DNA of 64,000 bases, from the NCBI GenBank assembly GCA_004214065.1, contig SGZM01000004.1:1-64000 (forward strand). The letters are read 5' to 3'. This stretch comes from Gammaproteobacteria bacterium (GTDB lineage Bacteria > Pseudomonadota > Gammaproteobacteria > Magnimaribacterales > Magnimaribacteraceae). Position numbers and translations under genes: made by a program. Below the pieces are notes generated by a model. That model was not told the DNA's origin. It worked only from the letters and a program-made list of their open reading frames with translations, and did no database searches. Shown piece by piece: positions 47,034 to 55,392 of this stretch (positions within the stretch are counted from its first letter, which is position 1; the number at the start of each line of letters is the position of its first letter).

Positions 47034-48830
47034 TTATTCAATTGAGAACGCTAGGATAACATTTCCTGCCATCTGGGCATGTTGAGCATAACCACTATTA
47101 ATAAAAATCCAATTATCGGATATTACTGGCCCTGCCGCGTCAATAGATCCACCTACGGCAGGTTGTTTATTTACTGTCTGAAAAGTTCTCAAAGTATCGA
47201 ATTCCCATAATTTAGTTCCATCTTTTGTGGAATGTACCGAAAATCTTCCATCAAGGGAGCCTGCAAATAATAAGTCGTTTGCTATAGAAATTGGTGCAGA
47301 AAATCCAGGGAAACAATAACCTTCTCCATATAAAGGTTTTCTATCTTTACAAATATCATCGGACATAACTGACCAAAGAATAGCTCCACTCTCTAAATCA
47401 ACCGCATATAAACCAGGTCTAGCAAACTCATCATAGTCTCTGTTCACCCACCTATCAGAAATTGGCACATATAATTTTGATTGATCTGTTGCCATTCCAA
47501 AATGAACTCCACCTAAAAGTCCTCCATTGCCTATTCGACTCTTCCAAACTATTTCTCCATTCTCTGGGTTAAGTCTAAATACCTCACCTGACTTTTGTCC
47601 TGCTAAAAGTATTTTATTTCCATTAAAATCCAAAGATTGTATTACTGAAGCCCCGAAATCAAAATCAGGTCCGTTTTCCTTTGGACAAACCATTCTTCGT
47701 ACAACAGGAACTTCGCAGCCTACATTATAGGCATCGCCTGCAAGAGTTTGAGTACTCCATATTCGTTTACCGGTTTCAAGATCTAAGGTGATTATAGCGT
47801 CACTAAAATTAGAAGCTGGAGACTGAAGGCTTTGTCCTGTTCCAAAAAATACTCTTCTCTCTTCTATATCAACACCAGGGGAATTCCAAACTGCCGAGCC
47901 TGAGGGGGCATATTTTTTACTCCTAGAGATTAAACCTTTTCCTATGCTTTTAGGTTTTTGCTCTACTCGGTGATTCCAAAGAATATTCCCGGTTGCAGTA
48001 TCAATGGCAACCATTGCTCCACTACTCTTGCAGCACTCGTATCTTGGATCCATGGCCATAACTGTTTCATAAGTAGACACTGGAATTAATAAATACCTAT
48101 CTACTTGGAGTGGTGAAGCGGAAGGAGTATTGGATTCATGCTCTTTAGGAATCTTAGTTTTCCAGACGATAGTTCCGTCTACGGCATTTAATTTATAAAC
48201 TATAAAGTCATTATCTATGATGTAAATTGCATCCTCTGTTAGCTTATCAAAAGCAGCAGAGTTTCTTATTTGAGCCTTTGATTTAAAGGACCAATAGACA
48301 CAGCCCTTTTCTTTATCAACAGCATATAGAGTATTGGCACCTGAGAGCAAAACCATCTTCCCAATAACTACTGGCTGAGACCTTACTTGCACATTCTTTA
48401 TTCCGAATGACCATCTAAGTTCAAGTTTTTCTATATTACTAGAACTTATTGTCGTATTAGTTTGATTTCTGGAATTTGATGCATCAAAGCCGAAACTTGG
48501 CCAATGAGCACCTACAAAAAGGTCAGCAAGCGAAAGATCATTATTACAAATATTGGCTTCCTCTTTTGCAGGAATATTATTTTCTGAGATGTGCCCGGCA
48601 ATAGCTTGTATTTCTTCTGTTGAGAGATGTTCTGCTTGAGCCTTCATTTTGCCTTGTTGGAGGATATTTATAAGATCCTCTTCTGAATATATAGACATAG
48701 AATCTAATGAAATTAGATTAAGGCTTTTATCATCATGACAAGCAGCGCAATTTTCTTGAGTAAGCTTTTCTCCTTCCGAGGGATACAGAAAAGTGGAGAG
48801 GAAAATTAAAGATATAAAATAAACTCTCAC
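47034..48830 (-). CDS. PQQ-binding quinoprotein with amino-terminal cytochrome c domain
   Basis: The 598-residue exported protein has a signal peptide ([20 protein letters not shown]), a cytochrome c domain with heme motif CAACH (C28, C31, H32) and a likely Met62 ligand, then an eight-blade PQQ-type propeller (repeats such as [13 protein letters not shown] and LVIVWKT-like sheets). The layout resembles polyvinyl-alcohol-dehydrogenase-type quinohaemoproteins. A vicinal Cys pair is at 266-267, a feature also found next to PQQ in alcohol dehydrogenases. It lies between hisA and hisF, 21 and 8 bp away. The substrate is unknown and no PQQ synthesis gene is present. Confidence 0.85.
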   Translation of the reverse strand: MRVYFISLIFLSTFLYPSEGEKLTQENCAACHDDKSLNLISLDSMSIYSEEDLINILQQGKMKAQAEHLSTEEIQAIAGHISENNIPAKEEANICNNDLSLADLFVGAHWPSFGFDASNSRNQTNTTISSSNIEKLELRWSFGIKNVQVRSQPVVIGKMVLLSGANTLYAVDKEKGCVYWSFKSKAQIRNSAAFDKLTEDAIYIIDNDFIVYKLNAVDGTIVWKTKIPKEHESNTPSASPLQVDRYLLIPVSTYETVMAMDPRYECCKSSGAMVAIDTATGNILWNHRVEQKPKSIGKGLISRSKKYAPSGSAVWNSPGVDIEERRVFFGTGQSLQSPASNFSDAIITLDLETGKRIWSTQTLAGDAYNVGCEVPVVRRMVCPKENGPDFDFGASVIQSLDFNGNKILLAGQKSGEVFRLNPENGEIVWKSRIGNGGLLGGVHFGMATDQSKLYVPISDRWVNRDYDEFARPGLYAVDLESGAILWSVMSDDICKDRKPLYGEGYCFPGFSAPISIANDLLFAGSLDGRFSVHSTKDGTKLWEFDTLRTFQTVNKQPAVGGSIDAAGPVISDNWIFINSGYAQHAQMAGNVILAFSIE

Positions 48831-48851
48831 GATCGTTTTATACTAGTTTAA

Positions 48852-49571
48852 TTACTCTAAAACTTCTAATGCGTCTTTGTAGCTAAACGCATTTTCATAA
48901 AGGGCTCTTCCGCAAATTACAGCCGAGATAATCTGTTGGTCAGCAAGGTTCTTTATATGCGTAAGGGAGGATACTCCTCCTGAGGCTATAACGGGTATTT
49001 TTGTTTGTCTTGCTAGATCACAAGTTGCTTCAATATTAGGTCCTGCCATCATCCCATCCTTGGAAATATCTGTAAAAACTATTGCAGCAACAGCATGTCC
49101 CTCGAATTCTTTTACAAGCTCTAGAGGAGTTATATCAGAACCCTTTACCCAACCTTGAGTTTTAACTAAACCGTTGAGAGCGTCTATTCCTAAAACAAGT
49201 CTATTAGGATATTGCTCACAAAACTCCTTCAAAACTTCTGGGTTGTCTACCGCAGATGTGCCCATTATTACCCTTTCTATGCCGGCATCCAAGTATTGAG
49301 ATGCAGAAGAAAAATTTCTTACGCCTCCTCCAACTTGTATTCTTTTTTTAGGAAACTCAGAAGCTATAGAGAAGATAATTTCATCATTAATAGGTCTACC
49401 TTCAATAGCTCCATCTAAATCAACTATATGCAGAATTTCTGCACCTTGAGAGAACCAAGAATTTGCAGTTGCAATTGGGTCTTCAGAAAAAATTGTTTCT
49501 TCTTCCATCTTACCCTCCTTTAAGCGAACACACTTTCCATCTTTGAGGTCTATAGCTGGTATTACTAACAT
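48852..49571 (-). CDS. hisA: Phosphoribosylformimino-5-aminoimidazole carboxamide ribotide isomerase
   Basis: The 239-residue TIM-barrel isomerase of histidine synthesis begins MLVIPAIDLKDGKCVRLKEG and has ILHIVDLDGA, QVGGGVRN, GMMAGPNIE and [10 protein letters not shown]. It overlaps hisH by one base and feeds PRFAR to HisF-HisH. Confidence 0.97.
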   Translation of the reverse strand: MLVIPAIDLKDGKCVRLKEGKMEEETIFSEDPIATANSWFSQGAEILHIVDLDGAIEGRPINDEIIFSIASEFPKKRIQVGGGVRNFSSASQYLDAGIERVIMGTSAVDNPEVLKEFCEQYPNRLVLGIDALNGLVKTQGWVKGSDITPLELVKEFEGHAVAAIVFTDISKDGMMAGPNIEATCDLARQTKIPVIASGGVSSLTHIKNLADQQIISAVICGRALYENAFSYKDALEVLE

Positions 49572-50182
49572 CAGATACTCCAGTCTAAAAAATTCTTATA
49601 AAGTTGTAAGCCAGAATTCTGACTTTTTTCAGGATGAAATTGGACAGCAAATATATTATCTTTTGCTAGAGCAGATATAAATTTATTTCCATGCGTTGTT
49701 TCTGTGATTGCATCTTCAGATTTCAAACAACAATAACTATGTACAAAATAAAAGGAGCTCTCATCAGGTATATCTCTAAGGAGGAAATGATCTCCCAGGC
49801 GTTTAACTTTGTTCCATCCCATGTGAGGGACTTTTACGTCATGAGATGAGTTAATTTTTGTAATACTTCCATTAAGTATATTCAAACCTTCGACACCGCC
49901 ATTTTCTTCGCTGAATTTAAGAAGCATTTGCATGCCCACACAAATTGCCAAAGTAGGTTTATTTTCTAGTTCTTCAATTACCCTCTCTTTAAGATCTAAA
50001 GAGAAAGCCTCCATGCAGTCTTTGATGCCTCCTACTCCAGGTAATACTATTTTATCGGCTGATTTAATAATTTTATGATCAGAAGAAATGACAATTTCTT
50101 CTGAGGTGGAGACTGCTTCCAATGCCTTACTTACGGAATGAAGATTACCCATACCGTAGTCAATAACAACAACTCGTGTCAT
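49571..50182 (-). CDS. hisH: Imidazole glycerol phosphate synthase, glutaminase subunit
   Basis: The 203-residue class I amidotransferase has the catalytic Cys in LAICVGMQML near residue 80 and the His-Glu pair in VQFHPEKSQ near 185. It starts RVVVIDYGMGNLHSVSKAL. It produces ammonia for HisF. It sits between hisB (10 bp gap) and hisA (1 bp overlap). Confidence 0.96.
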   Translation of the reverse strand: MTRVVVIDYGMGNLHSVSKALEAVSTSEEIVISSDHKIIKSADKIVLPGVGGIKDCMEAFSLDLKERVIEELENKPTLAICVGMQMLLKFSEENGGVEGLNILNGSITKINSSHDVKVPHMGWNKVKRLGDHFLLRDIPDESSFYFVHSYCCLKSEDAITETTHGNKFISALAKDNIFAVQFHPEKSQNSGLQLYKNFLDWSI

Positions 50183-50192
50183 TGTTTAAACC

Positions 50193-50780
50193 CTACAAAG
50201 CTCCTTTTGTAGAAGGGATAACATCCTCTTGTTTTGAGTCTATTTCTAAAGCCATTCTAAGAGCTCTTCCGAAAGCTTTAAATATAGTTTCTATCTGGTG
50301 GTGAGTATTCTCTCCAGAAAAGTTCTCTATATGTAAAGTAAGAAATGCATGATTACAAAGAGATTGAAAAAAATGTTCAAACATATTTACATCAATCCCA
50401 CCTACCTCTTCTTTAACAAAATCTACTTTCATATGTAACCCAGGTCGACCTGATAGGTCTAATACAACCCTAGAAAGGGCCTCGTCTAAAGGAACATAAG
50501 AATGTCCATATCGCTTAATACCTTTTTTATCGCCCACAGCTTTATTCAGAGCTTCTCCTAAAGAAATTCCTATGTCTTCAATTGTATGGTGATCGTCAAT
50601 ATGTAAATCACCCTTGGCTTGGATTTTGAGGTCAATCATCCCGTGTCTGCCAATTTGGTCTAACATATGCTCTAGAAAAGGTAGTCCTGTATCAAACTCC
50701 GTCTGCCCTGTTCCATCAAGATTTAACTCAATATTGATTTGGGTTTCCGATGTATCTCTATTTATAGTAACTTTTCTCAT
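50193..50780 (-). CDS. hisB: Imidazoleglycerol-phosphate dehydratase
   Basis: The 195-residue manganese enzyme dehydrates IGP. It has the metal motifs [20 protein letters not shown] and ENTHHQIE. It is monofunctional; the histidinol-phosphatase half of E. coli HisB is absent. I chose ATG at 50780, which gives the usual start [13 protein letters not shown]; the frame extends 17 codons upstream without conserved sequence and across the promoter-like region. Confidence 0.95.
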   Translation of the reverse strand: MRKVTINRDTSETQINIELNLDGTGQTEFDTGLPFLEHMLDQIGRHGMIDLKIQAKGDLHIDDHHTIEDIGISLGEALNKAVGDKKGIKRYGHSYVPLDEALSRVVLDLSGRPGLHMKVDFVKEEVGGIDVNMFEHFFQSLCNHAFLTLHIENFSGENTHHQIETIFKAFGRALRMALEIDSKQEDVIPSTKGAL

Positions 50781-50802
50781 AATAAATCCATAAGGGTCGC
50801 GC

Positions 50803-50808
50803 ATTATA
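50803..50808 (-). promoter_or_regulatory. Candidate -10 element for the hisB operon
   Basis: A perfect TATAAT on the minus strand (50808-50803) lies 23 bp before the hisB ATG in the hisB/mutY gap. The expected -35 position holds only a weak match, so the assignment is tentative. Confidence 0.35.
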
Positions 50809-50857
50809 GCTAATATGCCCAACTTGTTCATTACTTGTACAATTACATATTAATTTC

Positions 50858-51889
50858 ATGTCTGTCTTAAGTACAAATCTTATAAAATGGCACAAGCGAT
50901 TTGGCCGTAAGGACCTGCCATGGCAACTTCAAACAAACCCCTACAAAGTATGGATATCAGAAGTCATGCTACAACAGACTCAAGTCCAGACAGTCATTCC
51001 TTATTTCTTAAGATTTATGGAAAGGTATCCAGATATAGAGTCACTGGCAAATTCTAATGAGGATGAGGTCCTAAGTTATTGGTCAGGGTTGGGCTATTAC
51101 TCCAGAGGAAGAAATCTACTCAAGGCTGCAAGAATGCTTAAGGCTGAAAATGATTCTGTCATGCCTAAGTCCTCAGAGGAGCTTCAATTACTTCCTGGGA
51201 TTGGAAGATCCACTGCTGGAGCTATCCTGTCTCTAGGCTTCAAGGTTAAAGCGCCCATATTGGATGGAAATGCAAAAAGAGTTTTAGTTAGATATTTTCT
51301 AATTAGAGATTCCATTGATCTAACAAGTACCTCAAAAAAATTATGGAAGGTAGCTGAAGATAACCTTCCAGATAAAGAATGTGATATTTATACTCAAGCG
51401 ATTATGGATGTGGGTGCTTTGATATGTAAGCGAACAAACCCTGAGTGCCCTGAATGCCCTTTAAATAAAAATTGTCTTGCCTTAAAGAAAAACAAGCAGC
51501 AATCCCTTCCCGCCAGGTCCCCAAAAAAAGAAAAACCCATCAAGAAAGTGCATTGGTTAATTGTGCAAAATATGGCTGGCGAATTTTTATTAGAAAACAG
51601 AACTGCAAAAGGTGTATGGGAAGGACTTTGGGCTTTTTTAGAGTTTGAAGAAGAGAGTGCCAGACAAGAATATATTAAACATTTACCAAAAGACTATGTG
51701 GTTTTAGATGAAAATAACAAGCTTAAGCATACATTCTCACATTACAAACTAGATATAAACCTTCTATCTATTAAGTTAAAACAAAATATACAAAATTTTG
51801 ATAACAATAAAGTATGGTTTAATACAGAAGAATTGAAAAGTGTGGGCCTGCCTTCACCTGTTAGTAAAATTTTGAAAGAGATGAAATAA
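50858..51889 (+). CDS. mutY: A/G-specific adenine DNA glycosylase
   Basis: The 343-residue protein removes adenine mispaired with 8-oxoguanine. It has the catalytic Glu in SEVMLQQTQVQTV near residue 34, the helix-hairpin-helix LLPGIGRSTAGAIL, catalytic Asp in ILDGNAKRVL, the iron-sulfur cysteines CKRTNPECPECPLNKNC near 188-204 and a carboxyl NUDIX-like domain for 8-oxoG recognition. It is followed after 1 bp by yggX, as in E. coli. Confidence 0.96.
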   Translation: MSVLSTNLIKWHKRFGRKDLPWQLQTNPYKVWISEVMLQQTQVQTVIPYFLRFMERYPDIESLANSNEDEVLSYWSGLGYYSRGRNLLKAARMLKAENDSVMPKSSEELQLLPGIGRSTAGAILSLGFKVKAPILDGNAKRVLVRYFLIRDSIDLTSTSKKLWKVAEDNLPDKECDIYTQAIMDVGALICKRTNPECPECPLNKNCLALKKNKQQSLPARSPKKEKPIKKVHWLIVQNMAGEFLLENRTAKGVWEGLWAFLEFEEESARQEYIKHLPKDYVVLDENNKLKHTFSHYKLDINLLSIKLKQNIQNFDNNKVWFNTEELKSVGLPSPVSKILKEMK

Positions 51890-51890
51890 A

Positions 51891-52160
51891 ATGACACGAA
51901 CTGTTTTTTGTAAGAAGTATAAAGAAGAATTGGAAGGCTTAATATCAGCTCCATTTCCAGGCGAGAAAGGTGAGGAAATACTTAATAATGTATCCAAGAG
52001 AGCGTGGGAGGATTGGTTAGAACATCAGAAAATGCTGATTAATGAAGGTCAAATGAATCTGGCAGACAGGGAGTCAAGGAAATGGCTCAATGAGCAAATG
52101 GAACTTTTTCTTTCCGGAGAAGATTATGCCAAACCTTCAGGCTTTAAACCGGTTGAGTAA
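51891..52160 (+). CDS. yggX: YggX family Fe(II)-trafficking protein
   Basis: The 89-residue protein matches YggX: MTRTVFCKKYKEE with the conserved Cys, APFPGEKGEEI, VSKRAWEDWLEHQKMLINE and LNLADRESRKWL-like sequence. It protects iron-sulfur enzymes such as MutY from oxidation in enteric bacteria. It is placed 1 bp after mutY. The tRNA-Phe gene starts 52 bp after it. Confidence 0.95.
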   Translation: MTRTVFCKKYKEELEGLISAPFPGEKGEEILNNVSKRAWEDWLEHQKMLINEGQMNLADRESRKWLNEQMELFLSGEDYAKPSGFKPVE

Positions 52161-52190
52161 AACTTGCTTTTTTAGAATCAATTAATTGTA

Positions 52191-52196
52191 TACAAT
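52191..52196 (+). promoter_or_regulatory. Candidate -10 element for tRNA-Phe
   Basis: TACAAT within TTGTATACAAT lies 16 bp before the tRNA, so it would give a short 5' leader. The -35 region is poor (TTGCTT is 21 bp away). Confidence 0.3.
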
Positions 52197-52211
52197 CGCA
52201 ACACCTTTAGT

Positions 52212-52287
52212 GCCCAGATAGCTCAGTCGGTAGAGCAAAGGACTGAAAATCCTTGTGTCGGTGGTTCGATTCCACCTCTGGGCACCA
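52212..52287 (+). tRNA. tRNA-Phe: tRNA-Phe (anticodon GAA)
   Basis: The 76 bases form a full cloverleaf: acceptor GCCCAGA paired with TCTGGGC, D-arm GCTCAGTCGGTAGAGC, anticodon stem around CTGAAAA with anticodon GAA, T-arm GGTTCGATTCC, and an encoded 3' CCA. It closely resembles E. coli tRNA-Phe. It marks the edge of the small-protein region. Confidence 0.97.
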
Positions 52288-52475
52288 CTTCCCAAGCATG
52301 TTTCAGCTTCCTTGTACTCATACAATGTGTAATGGGTCATCACTAGGTCATCATAAACATATCAAAAGCTTTCGCATTCAATAAATCTGTCGGGTTAGTT
52401 TCATCTCCTCTTTGGCTCCCACGCAGGAGCACCATAGCCCCCTCCCCCTATATATACTCATGCTCAAACATTTTT
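52288..52475. other. Non-coding stretch after tRNA-Phe
   Basis: No convincing frame on either strand. It contains a short direct repeat GGTCATCA (52334-52356 region), a GCTCC...GGAGC hairpin near 52416-52429 and a C-rich run CCCCCTCCCCC (52438-52448) that stands out in this AT-rich DNA. No clear copy of the tRNA 3' end and no terminator was seen. Confidence 0.5.
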
Positions 52476-52520
52476 AGCCAAAAAGGTTTGTAAAGTAGTA
52501 GAGTAAGAATCATGTCTAAA
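52476..52520 (+). repeat. Duplicated leader, copy 1
   Basis: 45 bases ending in ATGTCTAAA agree at 39 positions with 52962-53006. It contains TTTGTAAAGTAGTAGAGTAAGAA just before the start codon and covers the leader and first three codons (MSK) of the gene at 52512. Confidence 0.8.
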
Positions 52521-52736
52521 CCAAAATACTGGACTAAAAAATACAAAGTTGCATTTGTTGTAGGAGGATTAATTGCGTCCGGAGCTGTTTCTTGGGGAAT
52601 TGGCATCTATGATTTCTTAATCTCTCCTTTAAGGAGTCTTGTTGTTATTCTTTTATTTTTCGTAGTTGGAGGTTTGGTATCTGTATTTATTGTAGCTATG
52701 GAAACTTTAGATGAGAAGCCAACTGGCTATCATTAG
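52512..52736 (+). CDS. Small two-segment membrane protein, unknown function
   Basis: The 74-residue protein starts MSKPKYWTKKYKV and has two hydrophobic segments (about 14-35, FVVGGLIASGAVSWGIG, and 42-63, LVVILLFFVVGGLVSVFIV). I do not recognise a family. The lysine-rich amino end suggests it lies in the cytoplasm. Its leader and first three codons are duplicated before the gene at 52998, while the rest of the protein differs. Confidence 0.65.
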   Translation: MSKPKYWTKKYKVAFVVGGLIASGAVSWGIGIYDFLISPLRSLVVILLFFVVGGLVSVFIVAMETLDEKPTGYH

Positions 52737-52804
52737 AAATAAGTAAATAAGAATGAACTCAAAAATAAATATTTTTAGATTCATGACTTAGAGGAGTTTG
52801 ATTA

Positions 52805-52945
52805 ATGGGTATATTTCTAATAGCACTCTCAGTTGCTTTCGGATGTTTCTATTTCTTTAAAGATAAAAAGGACAGAGGTGATGTTCCGGAGGCTGCAATT
52901 GCTTTCGCTATTGTCATGTTCTTTATGGGCTTATTCGCACTCTAG
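52805..52945 (+). CDS. Very small membrane protein (46 residues)
   Basis: The frame begins at an ATG after TAGAGGAG and encodes two hydrophobic stretches, GIFLIALSVAFGCFYFF and AIAFAIVMFFMGLFAL, joined by the charged loop KDKKDRGDVPE. The ribosome site and membrane pattern support translation despite the short length. No family recognised. Confidence 0.6.
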   Translation: MGIFLIALSVAFGCFYFFKDKKDRGDVPEAAIAFAIVMFFMGLFAL

Positions 52946-52961
52946 ATTGATGGACATATTA

Positions 52962-53006
52962 AGCCGAAAAAAGTTGTAAAGTAGTAAAGTAAGAAACATG
53001 TCTAAA
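52962..53006 (+). repeat. Duplicated leader, copy 2
   Basis: Second copy of the 45-bp element at 52476, again ending in ATGTCTAAA. It starts 16 bp after the stop of the 46-residue gene. Differences are at 6 positions, mostly in the A-rich part. Confidence 0.8.
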
Positions 53007-53267
53007 TTACCCGACCCTAGGATTAAGTTTCTTTACAAGGAAGTAATTTATAAAAGAGCAAATTTTGCATTTAAGTATGTTTTTTGGACTCTTTTTCTTA
53101 TTTTTATTATTTTTTTATTATCTTACCTACCTACACCGTATGAAGGCCCAGATAGTTATAGAAATGGAATAGACCCTGGTTACTTTACTTATACTGAATT
53201 TTGGATTGGGATATTTTTTTTATGGGTAGGTGTTTTTTTTAAACCTAATTTTTTTAGATTTTGGTAA
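52998..53267 (+). CDS. Small two-segment membrane protein, unknown function
   Basis: The 89-residue protein begins MSKLPDPRIKFLYKE and has hydrophobic segments at about 28-45 (WTLFLIFIIFLLSYLP) and 70-86 (WIGIFFLWVGVFFKP), with a polar, Tyr-rich loop between. It shares the leader and MSK start with the gene at 52512 but no further similarity that I can see. Unknown function. Confidence 0.6.
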   Translation: MSKLPDPRIKFLYKEVIYKRANFAFKYVFWTLFLIFIIFLLSYLPTPYEGPDSYRNGIDPGYFTYTEFWIGIFFLWVGVFFKPNFFRFW

Positions 53268-53277
53268 GGTTACTAAG

Positions 53278-53709
53278 ATGAAAAAACTAATACTAATAAC
53301 CGGGATACTGCTTTCAACTAGCCTGTGGGCTGATAATTATGAAAATGAAATCATTTTCTACGAAGAGTTTAGCCCACTTAAAAGTGAGCAAGAAACTGCT
53401 AAGTTTTCGGAATACTATCAGAGCATAGTAGATAAAAATGAGCCAGATACTCTCGGATGGAAGTTCTTTAAAGCGGAAGACAAAGTCATAGCCATACTAA
53501 GATGGAAAGATTCACAAGCAATAGTGAGACACTTAGAAAATGTTTCTGAAGGCGGAATCCTTGAAGAGGACTTTAAAGCTTTTAATGAACACTTTGCTAT
53601 TAACAGTATTGCAGTTTACGGAAATGTAGATGCTGATGTTAAAAAAATGCTTATGGACTTTGGACTGCCATTTGAATTCAATCCATTAATTGCTGGATAT
53701 AGTAGATAA
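53278..53709 (+). CDS. Secreted protein, possible ABM-like barrel
   Basis: The 143-residue protein has a signal peptide MKKLILITGILLSTSLWA with cleavage likely before DNYENE. The mature part (about 125 residues) has the alternating pattern of a dimeric alpha/beta barrel like antibiotic biosynthesis monooxygenase or NIPSNAP proteins (WKFFKAEDKVIAILRWKD, GGILEEDFKAFNEHF), but this is a weak call. I chose ATG at 53278 because it starts the signal peptide; earlier in-frame codons have no such pattern. Its signal peptide resembles those at 53710 and 54320. Confidence 0.65.
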   Translation: MKKLILITGILLSTSLWADNYENEIIFYEEFSPLKSEQETAKFSEYYQSIVDKNEPDTLGWKFFKAEDKVIAILRWKDSQAIVRHLENVSEGGILEEDFKAFNEHFAINSIAVYGNVDADVKKMLMDFGLPFEFNPLIAGYSR

Positions 53710-53778
53710 ATGAAACGCTATACCCTCCTACTAACCTTGCAAGTCTCTGGAAGTTTGTGGTCTGATGAAAAAAAGTAA
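53710..53778 (+). pseudogene. Signal-peptide remnant, 22 residues
   Basis: Directly after the previous stop, an ATG opens MKRYTLLLTLQVSGSLWSDE followed by KK and a stop. The end GSLWSDE resembles SLWADN and SLWASP of the neighbours, so this looks like a decayed copy of a secreted protein gene. A true micropeptide is possible. Confidence 0.4.
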
Positions 53779-53832
53779 CTAGAAAGTAACTTTATTGCAC
53801 TAGAAAATTATAAAAAAAAGTATTATCTTATC

Positions 53833-54354
53833 TTGGTGTCGGCGGATTGTTTGATATTGAATAGAGATGGAAGGCCTCTGAGCTTTTTTCCACTTTCAGT
53901 CGTCGACTGGCATTCTGCTATTAAACTGACTTTAAACCGAAAAGTCTTCGTTGTGAAAGATCACAGCGATTGGGTCGTCAGGTCTCCAAGCGTGGCCTTA
54001 AATGTGCCGAGCATAATCATGCTCTCTAATTATCATAATCTCAAGAAAGAGGTAAAGTTTTCAAGATCAAATGTTTTTTCCAGAGATAACTACGTTTGCC
54101 AGTACTGCGAGGAAAAATTTCCAAAGAATGATCTTACTCTAGATCATGTTATTCCAATTTCAAAAGGAGGTGATACTTCTTGGGAGAATGTCACTACATC
54201 ATGCAAAGTTTGCAATAACAAAAAAGGCAATTCTGATCTGAAACCAATGACGACGCCTAAGAAACCAACCTTAAAGCATATGATGAAATCCTATTTAGAT
54301 TTATCTTATAACTTCAAAGATGAGGAATGGACTAAATACATTGATATCGATTGA
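53833..54354 (+). CDS. HNH endonuclease
   Basis: The 173-residue protein carries a zinc-stabilised HNH domain: CQYCEEKF (two Cys), LDHVIPISKGGDTSWENV (catalytic His) and SCKVCNNKKGN (two Cys). The amino half (LILNRDGRPLSFFPLSVVDW) matches a widespread stand-alone bacterial HNH family whose role is not defined. The start is TTG at 53833 or GTG at 53836, with no clear ribosome site. No restriction, intein or phage partner is nearby. Confidence 0.85.
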   Translation: MVSADCLILNRDGRPLSFFPLSVVDWHSAIKLTLNRKVFVVKDHSDWVVRSPSVALNVPSIIMLSNYHNLKKEVKFSRSNVFSRDNYVCQYCEEKFPKNDLTLDHVIPISKGGDTSWENVTTSCKVCNNKKGNSDLKPMTTPKKPTLKHMMKSYLDLSYNFKDEEWTKYIDID

Positions 54355-54676
54355 AATTTACAGATTAGTAAAGTTAATACTTACAACCAGTGTCTTTCTT
54401 TCAACTAGTCTGTGGGCTAGTCCAAAGGACACTATTTGCTTTATTGACCTTAAGGAGGATAGGGTTTTTTCGGGAAAGCATTCACTCCTAGTGAGTGAAA
54501 ACTGTGAGAGGAATAATATATTTAATGTATATGCCAATAAAAGTTACCTTAATGCTGACGCTGTTGTGACTAGTTGGTGCAGATACGATAGACATATTAA
54601 TATATATAGAGTTGAGGAAATATTTACTGTTAATTGTGTTCTTTACGATAATAAGCCAAGAGAACTCATAGAGTAA
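54320..54676 (+). CDS. Secreted small protein with cysteines, unknown function
   Basis: The 118-residue frame contains VKLILTTSVFLSTSLWAS, a signal peptide nearly matching the one at 53278, then about 85 residues with four Cys (CFIDLKED, NCERNN, WCRYD, NCVLYD) that could form disulfides in the periplasm. The proper start is unclear: the only ATG (54320) lies within the HNH gene and adds 15 residues before the signal core. Relative to the 53278 copy, the segment with the original ATG seems deleted. Confidence 0.5.
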   Translation: MRNGLNTLISIEIYRLVKLILTTSVFLSTSLWASPKDTICFIDLKEDRVFSGKHSLLVSENCERNNIFNVYANKSYLNADAVVTSWCRYDRHINIYRVEEIFTVNCVLYDNKPRELIE

Positions 54677-54711
54677 ACTTCCCCACTACATTACATTCCT
54701 CAAAGTCTTCC

Positions 54712-54760
54712 TTGTTATGATAACAATACAGGATTTATTGAATCTAAGATCTTGAGATTC
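54712..54760. other. Two short inverted repeats between convergent genes
   Basis: TTGTTAT-G-ATAACAA (54712-54726) and GAATCT...AGATTC (54740-54760, around AAGATCTTG) lie between the ends of the genes at 54320 and 54760. They may help end transcription, but T runs are poor. Confidence 0.3.
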
Positions 54761-55218
54761 TAAATCTGAGAAAAATGAGAATGGGATATTCCCCATTTTC
54801 CTTTTTCTTTTATAAGAATCATAGTTGCATGATTAAAAACAGGCGGGGAAACATCTCCTACTCCCGCTATAAAATCAAATCTTCTTTGAAAATGTGCAAC
54901 CGCAACATTTCCATATATTCTGACTTCAGGAGAAATAATAGTTTGTATGATTTTCCAATCAGGATCTCTTTTTAAAGTCGCTGACCTTCTTTCCTTTTGG
55001 ATCATCAAATTATCAACCTGATTAGGCCATTTATCTGAACCAGAAATCATCACCCTATCATCTCTTATTAAGTTCGCTTGAGCATCAAGGTCACTTTCTA
55101 AGGAAGCCCATTCCTTTATAAACTGAACTACCTCTTCTTCTTCAGAGCTATAAATTTGTCCTGAGACAGCAGATATTAATAACGAAAGTAAAATTAATTT
55201 TGGCAATTTTTTGTTCAT
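54760..55218 (-). CDS. Secreted SnoaL/DUF4440-like protein
   Basis: The 152-residue protein has a signal peptide (MNKKLPKLILLSLLISAVSG) and a nuclear-transport-factor-2-like domain: VVQFIKEWASLESDLDAQ near the start, VRIYGNVAVAHFQRRF and TMILIKEKGKWGISHSHFS at the end, as in SnoaL or DUF4440 proteins. The ligand is unknown. A strong ribosome site (AAAGGAGT) precedes the ATG. It is the only minus-strand gene in the small-protein region. Confidence 0.8.
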   Translation of the reverse strand: MNKKLPKLILLSLLISAVSGQIYSSEEEEVVQFIKEWASLESDLDAQANLIRDDRVMISGSDKWPNQVDNLMIQKERRSATLKRDPDWKIIQTIISPEVRIYGNVAVAHFQRRFDFIAGVGDVSPPVFNHATMILIKEKGKWGISHSHFSQI

Positions 55219-55392
55219 GATATTACTCCTTTAAAGATAGAATTTTAAATTTTTAACATAAGAATCTTATCACTATAGGTCTTGAGTTTATATCGTTAAC
55301 TAATATATGCACTATGAAAGTTTTAAATGACGATATTCATCGTAAAATAGGAAGTTATGAAAGAGAATACTCAATAAAAAAGAGTGGAATTA

